Shown piece by piece: positions 58,202-64,000 of a stretch of DNA of 64,000 nucleotides (positions are counted from its first letter, which is position 1; every line of letters starts with the position of its first letter). Position numbers and translations under genes: made by a program. The notes under the pieces are model-generated. The model saw nothing but the letters and a program-made list of their open reading frames with translations. It was not told the DNA's origin and made no database searches. The DNA is from Spartinivicinus poritis (GTDB lineage: Bacteria; Pseudomonadota; Gammaproteobacteria; Pseudomonadales; Zooshikellaceae). The DNA lies in contig NZ_JAPMOU010000003.1 of NCBI RefSeq assembly GCF_028858535.1, positions 248,001 through 312,000 of the forward strand. Reading direction: 5' to 3'.

Positions 58202-59467
58202 TTATTTTAGAATTGGCCACTGTTCTACCACCTTGCTATCGCGCACAATATAAACCTCCGGAAATTCTAACATCACTGCTTCACTTTGGCTTGGACGTAA
58301 AAATATATAGTCATCAACTTCCAAGGCCGTTCTAGCAGACCCTGTTAAAATTTCCTGGTTTGAGCTGCGCCCATACAGTTGATTAAAATACAACCCCTGT
58401 GGTGAACAAGGCTGCGCCCGCCAGTAACCACCATAAATAAAATAAGTATGCTGCCAACGGGGTAAATAACGAGCAATAAAGTTAGACAACTGCTCTACAA
58501 AAGGGATATGCAACCCTGACATTTTTTTCAACACAGGCGTAGCGATAAACCAGGCTGGTTGGTGGGCTACTAAGTGGGGTAAATCAAAATCAGTAGGCTG
58601 CAGCAAGCAAGAGCCTAAACTCACATCATTCACCACCTGATTCCCCTTATGTAAACTATAAGTAGGGCTGCCACCACTGTTAAAACAAAGCGCAGCATGA
58701 AACAGTGAAGCAAATTCAACCTGTAGCACATGCACATATTGTCGGTATTGGCTTAACATTTTTTGGTGGGCTTTATCCATTGCAGCTTCAGCAGAAACAG
58801 GCCACAGGTGTGGTACTTTTGCCACATGGGCATCATACCCCATTAAGCCACTTAACTGTAAATAGGCTGAATACTGTTGAATAGTCGATAGCACCTGCCG
58901 GAAGCTGGCAAGATTATTAATACCCCCACGGTGCATACCAACATCTATTTCAATGCTAATACGTAAACGTACCGAGTGTTCCTCTGCGACTGCCAGGTAT
59001 TGCAACAATCGTTGATGAGAATCCACCAGCCACTGCACCTGGGCAAGTGCATCAGGTGAGTTGTCTTGTATTTGCTGAACTGCCTGCCGTAAAGCCTGTA
59101 CCGGCATAGGTTTGCCAAATAAAAAATCAACTCCTGGAAATTGGGGTAATAACTTAGCTAAAAAATGCCAGTCGAAAATCATTAATTTATCATTTTGAAA
59201 GGTGGTCAATAACCATTTTAATAAAGGCACACAAGGTAATGACTTAACAACAAAACGTAACTGCTTTGGGTATGGATAATGTCGTTTAATTACAGCAGCA
59301 TTATCTGACAAACGATCCATATCGATAAATTGTAATGGTCTGGCAGGCCCAACTTCTCGTAAAACATGATTGAGCCGCTGAAAATAATAGTTATGTGGCT
59401 GACTGGCATCTCGTGTTAGCCGGTAAATAATCCATACTAAAATCGCAATCCCAATAAATGCTATCAT
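58202..59467 (-). CDS. Membrane-anchored alanine racemase/D-threonine aldolase-like fold-III PLP protein
   Basis: A 421-residue protein: an N-terminal membrane helix (about 1-17), then an alanine racemase N-terminal-type TIM barrel with the likely PLP lysine Lys75 (RFVVKSLPCV), EIDVGMHRGGI and FNSGGSPTYSL (phosphate binding), and a C-terminal D-serine-dehydratase/D-threonine-aldolase-like domain. At the usual metal-ligand site (His...Cys) it reads LRPSQSEAV, so the metal site seems lost. An N-terminal anchor is unusual for this group, and the activity cannot be assigned. Confidence 0.75.
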   Translation of the reverse strand: MIAFIGIAILVWIIYRLTRDASQPHNYYFQRLNHVLREVGPARPLQFIDMDRLSDNAAVIKRHYPYPKQLRFVVKSLPCVPLLKWLLTTFQNDKLMIFDWHFLAKLLPQFPGVDFLFGKPMPVQALRQAVQQIQDNSPDALAQVQWLVDSHQRLLQYLAVAEEHSVRLRISIEIDVGMHRGGINNLASFRQVLSTIQQYSAYLQLSGLMGYDAHVAKVPHLWPVSAEAAMDKAHQKMLSQYRQYVHVLQVEFASLFHAALCFNSGGSPTYSLHKGNQVVNDVSLGSCLLQPTDFDLPHLVAHQPAWFIATPVLKKMSGLHIPFVEQLSNFIARYLPRWQHTYFIYGGYWRAQPCSPQGLYFNQLYGRSSNQEILTGSARTALEVDDYIFLRPSQSEAVMLEFPEVYIVRDSKVVEQWPILK

Positions 59468-59496
59468 TTTATAAGTTCCATTTATAATAAGCGACT

Positions 59497-59685
59497 TTAT
59501 TTAGCCATAATCAACTGGGTTATTCTAGCCCGAATATTTGACTGAATATCAAAGGCTCTGAAGTCAGCTTGGTTTATGTCTAAACCACTCTTAGCAATTA
59601 GAAGATTCGAGACAAGCGACGAGCAAGCAGAGAAAGAAGCAATTCTTGGCGTATTCACCTCACTGGATGTTATTGCATAAGACAT
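59497..59685 (-). CDS. Possible 62-residue protein
   Basis: An open frame (MSYAITSSEV start, LIMAK end) in an otherwise empty gap. The composition is protein-like but it has no clear ribosome site and no homologue that I recognise. It starts in the gap upstream of yceI and ends 29 bases before the PLP-protein gene, in the same direction. Confidence 0.25.
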   Translation of the reverse strand: MSYAITSSEVNTPRIASFSACSSLVSNLLIAKSGLDINQADFRAFDIQSNIRARITQLIMAK

Positions 59686-59923
59686 ATGCTACTGATATAT
59701 TTCATTTATTTTACGAACAACCATTAAATATTAATTACAGCTTATTTACTTACTCGCAGTTACTTTCTATTTTTTGCTCTGCAGCATTCGACTTCTTTCA
59801 AAAATGACCAATAATTCTCCCAATATTGACAAACTATAACTTGCCAGAGTCGGTTGTTTTTGATCATTATTCTCTTTTGAGGGCACCTCTAATAATTGTT
59901 TATGACCAACGAGAATTATTATT
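59686..59923. promoter_or_regulatory. yceI upstream region
   Basis: AATAATT and AATTATT bracket the ribosome-site region just before the yceI ATG (59890-59920), forming a weak dyad. A perfect TTGACA at 59826-59831 has no convincing -10 at 17 bases. Nothing else was seen. Confidence 0.25.
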
Positions 59924-60505
59924 ATGAAACTACGTCACCTGTTACTACCTTTGGTATTAGCCTCTAGTGCAACTACCGCTACTGCCGATTGGAAGTTGAG
60001 CTATGAGTTATCCCGCTTAAACTTTGTCTCAGTAAAAAAAGAACATGTTGCAGAATCTCATTTTTTCACCGATGTGCAAGGTGGTGTGGATGCCGCAGGG
60101 CAAGTAAACGTTGTAGTAAAGCTCGATTCCGTTGAAACCAATATTGATATTCGTAACGAACGGATGCGTCAATATTTATTCGAAACCAACAAACACCCTA
60201 ATGCCGTTATCACAGGTAAAATCAATATTAATAAAGCAGTTAAGTTAGATGTTGGCGCTAGCTGCAAAGAAACCGTTAAACTTAATCTCAACTTACATGG
60301 TCAAACCCATCCGTTAGAAGTGGATTTATCTGTATCAAAACTACAAGACAACACCTTATTAGTGAGCAGCCTCAAACCTATATTGATTGATGCCTCAAAA
60401 TACGGCATGACACCAGGGGTTGATAAATTAAAAGAACTGGCTGGTTTAAACAGCATTAGTTTTGCGGTGCCAGTGACATTTAAGTTGGTCTTTGAAAAAG
60501 CGTAG
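59924..60505 (+). CDS. YceI family periplasmic protein
   Basis: A 193-residue lipocalin-like protein. A signal peptide (ends TTATADW) precedes the YceI domain: LSRLNFVSVKKEHVAESHFF, VKLDSVETNIDIRNERMRQYLFE, and a C-terminal KYGM..GVDKLKELAGLNSISFAVPV. Family members bind isoprenoid-like lipids; some are induced by stress or pH. The ligand here is unknown. It is monocistronic, followed by repeats. Confidence 0.88.
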   Translation: MKLRHLLLPLVLASSATTATADWKLSYELSRLNFVSVKKEHVAESHFFTDVQGGVDAAGQVNVVVKLDSVETNIDIRNERMRQYLFETNKHPNAVITGKININKAVKLDVGASCKETVKLNLNLHGQTHPLEVDLSVSKLQDNTLLVSSLKPILIDASKYGMTPGVDKLKELAGLNSISFAVPVTFKLVFEKA

Positions 60506-60532
60506 TGAGACTTAGCTCCCTATCCTTCTGAA

Positions 60533-60836
60533 GTTGTTGTAAAAGCTGCTCCCCCCCTTTTCCAAAGGGGGAGGTTGGATTGTGCCATCGTTATAATTCT
60601 CCCTAGCTCCCGCTTTTTGAAACAGCCGAAAAAGTACTTCAAATTAAAGACATCTCCCCTAAAAAAGTGCTAGTTATTCCGCATAGCAGTGGTTTTTTAA
60701 TTAATTACATCCTCCCCCTTTCTTAAAGGGGGATTGAGGGGGATTTCATGAGAGCCTACTCAAAGAGTCTAAAAAAATCCCCCCTAGCCCCCCTTTTCCA
60801 AAGGGGGGAAGTGGTTTGAAGTACTTTCACGACGCT
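60533..60836. repeat. Dispersed hairpin repeat, C/G-tract family, copy 5 (composite)
   Basis: This fills the 329-base gap after yceI. GTTGTAAAAGCTGCT opens the left end; hairpins lie at about 60551-60571, 60713-60732 and 60788-60806. Arms AAAGGGGGATTGAGGGGGAT and ATCCCCCCTAGCCCCCCTTT pair across a core of about 45 bases; AGTACTTTCACGACGC closes the right end and touches the stop codon of the converging methyltransferase gene. A second left-type hairpin suggests two units joined or one inserted in another. Confidence 0.8.
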
Positions 60837-61494
60837 ATTTCTTCCTAACCAACGTTAATCCATCCCCTATCGGCAACAGCCCCATATCCACTCGTTGATC
60901 ACTGTGTACATGACGATTAAATTTTTGTAAGGCAACGGTATCGGGGTCATCACTGGGCTCTGCCACCGAGCCACTCCATAAGGTATTATCAAACGCCATT
61001 AATCCACCCTGTCGAAGCAGTTGTAAACCTTGTTCGTAATAATCCTGGTAACCAATTTTATCAGCATCAATAAATAACATATCAACCTGACCTGCTCCAC
61101 CAGCCGCTAGTAATTCCGCAAGAGACTCCGTAGCAGGCTTAATTTTTAAGTCGATCTTGTTGGTTATTCCTGCTTGCTGCCAATATTGTTTGGCTTTTGA
61201 TGTATATTCATCACTGATATCACAGGCAATTAACTCACCATCATCTGGTAACACTGATGCCATCCATAATGCACTATAACCAGTGAAAGTCCCTACCTCA
61301 ACAATCCGCTTGGCACCCATTAATTGAGCTAACAGGGCTAAAAACTGCCCTTGTTCAGGGGCAATTTGCATATTGGCATTAGGCATCGCTGCCGTCTCTT
61401 CACGGCACTGTTGCATTACTGCTGTTTCCCGCACGCCTACTTGCCAAATATAGTTCTCAATAACATCTGTCATGTTTAGTGTTGATCGACTCAT
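60835..61494 (-). CDS. Class I SAM O-methyltransferase (caffeoyl-CoA OMT-like)
   Basis: A 219-residue SAM-dependent O-methyltransferase of the family 3 (CCoAOMT/COMT) type. SAM motif VEVGTFTGYSALWMA is at about 66-80, then ACDIS, the metal-ligand FIDADKIGYQDYYEQ and DNTLWSG. Bacterial members methylate small catechol-like compounds, often without a known substrate. Its stop codon overlaps the tip of a dispersed repeat. Confidence 0.9.
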   Translation of the reverse strand: MSRSTLNMTDVIENYIWQVGVRETAVMQQCREETAAMPNANMQIAPEQGQFLALLAQLMGAKRIVEVGTFTGYSALWMASVLPDDGELIACDISDEYTSKAKQYWQQAGITNKIDLKIKPATESLAELLAAGGAGQVDMLFIDADKIGYQDYYEQGLQLLRQGGLMAFDNTLWSGSVAEPSDDPDTVALQKFNRHVHSDQRVDMGLLPIGDGLTLVRKK

Positions 61495-61581
61495 TTAAAT
61501 AATCCTTCGATTAAAATTTATCCGTATGATAATTTCATTCTGCCCTATAGTTGAAATCACTATTATTCTTTAGTCTAAGTG

Positions 61582-61757
61582 CAATACTGTGGACAGTTTT
61601 TGAATTATAAAACATTGCTCTACAGGCCATGTACCATAGGAAGGAGGAGTTTATTGCATGTTAAGCCTCAGGCTATCTTGCAATAAAGTATATGAGAGTA
61701 GAGCACTCCCCCCGTAAACACTAACATACAACACCTATAAAACTGTCCGCAGTATTG
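61582..61757. mobile_element. 176-bp MITE-like element with nested inverted repeats
   Basis: Terminal inverted repeats: CAATACTGTGGACAGTTTT (61582-61600) and 61739-61757 match at 18 of 19 positions. TAAGTG directly flanks both ends (61576-61581 and 61758-61763), looking like a 6-bp target-site duplication. Nested inside are TGCTCTAC (61616-61623)/GTAGAGCA (61698-61705), TTTATTGCA (61650-61658)/TGCAATAAA (61679-61687) and AGCCT-C-AGGCT (61664-61674). There is no reading frame of note. The concentric pairing would give one long folded RNA or cruciform. I do not recognise the parent transposon. Confidence 0.75.
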
Positions 61758-61910
61758 TAAGTGAATTGTAGTGTTTTATTATTTTATCTTATTTTTCAAA
61801 TAATTAGATCAAGTTTTTAGTCATTTACCATCAAACTTTTAGACTGGCTTACGGAGAAGTATTCATATAATATTTTCCCCCTTACCGTTACACACTTTCT
61901 TACTTTAAGG

Positions 61911-62037
61911 TATAGCCAAAGCGAATGGTTTTTTAGAGGCAGCCGTCAAGTAACGAAACCCATGGGCCTATAAATAATAGGTGATTGGGGTGAGGAACGC
62001 AGACAACAAACTATAAAAATCATTCGCGAAGGGTATA
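61911..62037. repeat. ERIC-like palindromic element, copy 3 (127 bp)
   Basis: Tips TATA/TATA; arms GCGAATGGTTTTTTAG and CTATAAAAATCATTCGC pair; the centre has GCCGTCAAGTAACGAAACCC, CCTAT-AATA-ATAGG and GTGATTGGGGTGAGGAACGC. It is exactly 127 bp, as copy 2. It ends 22 bases before the next gene's ATG, so it forms most of that gene's leader. Confidence 0.85.
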
Positions 62038-62059
62038 TATTCGTTTAAAAGGAATTAGT

Positions 62060-62704
62060 ATGAAATTCTCAATTAAAAAGCTTGTTTTAGCTTGTTCGCT
62101 CGTCCTTCCAACAATAACCTCAGCCAATACCGACTATGCTTCAGAAGCAGCTACGGCACCTTCTGCTGCAATGTTTATCCATAAATTTATTGCTGATGGT
62201 GATATTGGTCAATGTAAAGATGCAGCCTCTTTTATGGGAACAAGCTATACGCCTTTAGGTATTTGGAATCCTGAGGTAAGGCTTGACACCGATAGCCGTG
62301 CAGGTGGTTGTCAGCAAGGATTTGCTATTTTAGATCCGAAAAATGAATTATCAGGGCTGTACCTAAAAGTCAATTTCCGCCCAGATGGCAGAGGCCAATG
62401 CGACAACTCAGGTGAAAAAATTATACCTGTTGTAAGCTCACCATCCTATTTGAACATTCCAACCTATCGAGTTGATACAGATAGTCGAGCGGGAGGTTGT
62501 TTAGTCACCTTTAGCATTGAAGGACGTTCAGATATTGCTTTAGATATAAACTTTAGAGCTGATGGTGATGCAGGCCAATGTAATGCAGCTGATGGTGTAG
62601 GTATGCATACGGTAACTGAAGGACATGCTGTGACTCTTCGTTATGATATGGATAGTCGCCCAGGTGGTTGTCGACAAAAATTCCGTTTAAGAAAGCTGTA
62701 CTAA
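62060..62704 (+). CDS. Secreted protein with three tandem Cys-rich repeats
   Basis: A 214-residue protein that I do not recognise. A signal peptide (1-22, ends ITSANT) precedes three units of about 61 residues. Each begins with an F-x-ADGD-x-GQC-type motif (Cys52, Cys114, Cys174) and ends with DxDSRxGGCxxxF (Cys84, Cys147, Cys204). Six mature cysteines, one pair per unit, suggest three disulfides and a three-fold symmetric fold, perhaps beta-trefoil-like; this is inference. It has an AGGAAT site, an ERIC-like leader and its own terminator. Confidence 0.8.
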   Translation: MKFSIKKLVLACSLVLPTITSANTDYASEAATAPSAAMFIHKFIADGDIGQCKDAASFMGTSYTPLGIWNPEVRLDTDSRAGGCQQGFAILDPKNELSGLYLKVNFRPDGRGQCDNSGEKIIPVVSSPSYLNIPTYRVDTDSRAGGCLVTFSIEGRSDIALDINFRADGDAGQCNAADGVGMHTVTEGHAVTLRYDMDSRPGGCRQKFRLRKLY

Positions 62705-62730
62705 AATAGATTGTTTGTTAAACCCCCAAA

Positions 62731-62756
62731 AAAACCCACCAAATGGTGGGTTTTTT
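62731..62756. terminator. Bidirectional terminator
   Basis: AAAACCCACC and GGTGGGTTTTTT pair around a 4-base loop, between the secreted repeat protein and the converging transporter gene. Confidence 0.92.
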
Positions 62757-62779
62757 ATTGTTAGGATTTTTTAGTGACT

Positions 62780-64000
62780 CTACGTCAAACTGCTAGACAT
62801 CGATTTATCCATAGAATTGATGGATTTTTCTGAAGTGTTTGATGATGTAGCTGTCTCACTGTTTTTAGCTTCGTTGGCTGTTTCTGTTGTATGTTGAGAA
62901 ACTGGGCTTGCCACCATCCGTTCTGGCCGCACAAAGAACCGAGCTAATGCAGGTAACAACCATAGAGCACCGATCATATTCCACAAGAACATGAAGGTTA
63001 ATAAAATGCCCATATCCGCTTGGAATTTAATCGGCGACCAGATCCAGGTGCCTACGCCAATTGCTAGCGTTACTCCAGTGAAGCTCACCGCCTTACCAGT
63101 TGTACGTAAAGTGTTGTAATAAGCTTCTTGTAAATCCATTCCCTGGCGTAAAAAGCTTTCTAGCCGGCTATAGATATAAATACCATAATCGACGCCAATC
63201 CCAACCCCTAAGGCAATCACCGGTAAAGTCGCGACTTTAACCCCTATGCCTAACATAGCCATTAATGCCTGGCACAATAAAGAAGTCAGTGCTAGCGGAA
63301 TAATAATACAGCACACTGCCCGCAATGACCGGAAGGTAATTAAACATAAAATACTGACCACCCCATAAACAAACACCAGCATTTCATATTGAGCTTCTTC
63401 AATTACCTCATTCGTCGCTGCTTCTATGCCCGCATTACCAGAAGCTAATAAAAACTTTAGCTGATCGGTATTATTTTCCGCAGCAAACGCTTGAGTCGCC
63501 TCAACAACCCTTGCCAGGGTTTCTGCTTTATGGTCATTTAAAAACAATAAGACAGGCGCCATACTACAGTCTGGGTTATATAAACCACTGGCACTACGAA
63601 TCGAACTATTAAGAACATGTTGGTTACGGGATAACGTCTGCCATTTTAAATTACCCTCGTTAGTGCCTTTAATATACAGCTTAGAAACAGACACTAACGA
63701 AACAGCTGTTTGTACCCCTTTAACATTTTCCATCGCCCACATATAACGGTCGATTGCTGACATGACTGGGTAGGTTGAACAGGTTTCTTTTGCTGTTTCT
63801 ACCATAGTCACTAGCACATCAGCACTAGTGGAATAATGTTGGGTAATATAGGCATTATCCAGATTATAACGGGAATCAGGATGTAACTCTGGTGCACCTG
63901 GGTCTAAGTCACCTATTTTTAAATCCTGACTTTGGTACCACCCCCAGCCAAATCCTGCGATGGCAACAACAATTGAAATGGGCGCTACCACTGGATGGGC
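62780..64000 (-). CDS. RND superfamily (MMPL-type) transporter, C-terminal part
   Basis: The frame is open to the window edge, so the N-terminal part is missing; at least 406 residues are seen. One helix at the left (VVAPISIVVAIAGFGWGW) is followed by a periplasmic loop and a block of about five helices with GVGIGVDYGIYIYSRL, the RND/MMPL signature, and TGKAVSFTGVTLAIGVGTWIWS. It ends in a Ser/Thr/Glu-rich tail (about 60 residues). It resembles hydrophobe/hopanoid-type exporters, often of lipids; the substrate is unknown. Confidence 0.88.
   Translation of the reverse strand, partial: AHPVVAPISIVVAIAGFGWGWYQSQDLKIGDLDPGAPELHPDSRYNLDNAYITQHYSTSADVLVTMVETAKETCSTYPVMSAIDRYMWAMENVKGVQTAVSLVSVSKLYIKGTNEGNLKWQTLSRNQHVLNSSIRSASGLYNPDCSMAPVLLFLNDHKAETLARVVEATQAFAAENNTDQLKFLLASGNAGIEAATNEVIEEAQYEMLVFVYGVVSILCLITFRSLRAVCCIIIPLALTSLLCQALMAMLGIGVKVATLPVIALGVGIGVDYGIYIYSRLESFLRQGMDLQEAYYNTLRTTGKAVSFTGVTLAIGVGTWIWSPIKFQADMGILLTFMFLWNMIGALWLLPALARFFVRPERMVASPVSQHTTETANEAKNSETATSSNTSEKSINSMDKSMSSSLT

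Overview
The window looks like chromosomal DNA of a moderately AT-rich marine gammaproteobacterium of the Oceanospirillales/Pseudomonadales type. I infer a Zooshikella- or Hahella-like organism from gene content and order; no rRNA or tRNA gene is present to confirm this. The order truA-fimV-asd-leuBDC, the pair gpsA / fabA-fabB with sixA, the block aroC-prmB-smr-folE, and gltA divergent from sdhCDAB-sucAB-lpd-sucCD all resemble the Pseudomonas arrangement. There is no prophage, no complete insertion sequence and no CRISPR array.

Layout. 1-8330 (minus): truA (cut by the window edge), fimV, asd and the leucine genes leuCDB, with a divergent LysR regulator. 9568-11526: a SixA-type phosphatase and a secreted neutral sphingomyelinase. 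11622-15169: aroC, prmB, an Smr protein and folE. 15349-18055: a patatin-like protein and two alpha/beta hydrolases. 18188-22602: sixA, a DUF4389 protein, gpsA, then fabA-fabB in the opposite direction. 22704-25409: two exported proteins and an orphan membrane coiled-coil protein. 25504-27995: a four-gene bufferin operon (precursor peptide, MNIO/DUF692 enzyme, DUF2063 partner, DoxX) expected to make a metal-binding modified peptide. 28369-34366: a BASS transporter, htpG behind a sigma-32-like promoter, two membrane proteins and alanine dehydrogenase. 34819-48650: the TCA block (sucDC, lpdA, sucBA, sdhBADC, all minus; gltA plus). 48814-53591: a YkgJ-like protein, a GNAT protein, two separate PqiA-type proteins and a six-MCE-domain protein, a probable lipid-transport system. 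53696-61494: a secreted orphan, an aspartoacylase-like and GCS2-like gene pair, an anchored orphan, a thioesterase, a membrane-anchored fold-III PLP protein, YceI and an O-methyltransferase. 62060-64000: a secreted protein with three Cys-rich repeats and the C-terminal part of an RND/MMPL transporter.

The most unusual content is non-coding. (1) Three ERIC-like palindromes, two of exactly 127 bp, lie at 12759-12943, 34693-34819 and 61911-62037. (2) A second dispersed family is built from C-tract/G-tract hairpins and a TTTTGCGAC motif, at five main loci. (3) A 176-bp MITE-like element at 61582-61757 has 19-bp terminal inverted repeats, apparent 6-bp target duplications and nested internal stems. 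(4) A perfect 30-bp palindrome lies inside the bufferin-enzyme gene. (5) Long stem-loops sit at several gene junctions of the TCA block, including a 23-bp-arm palindrome in the predicted sdh leader. Several genes take their last codons or stop from these repeats.
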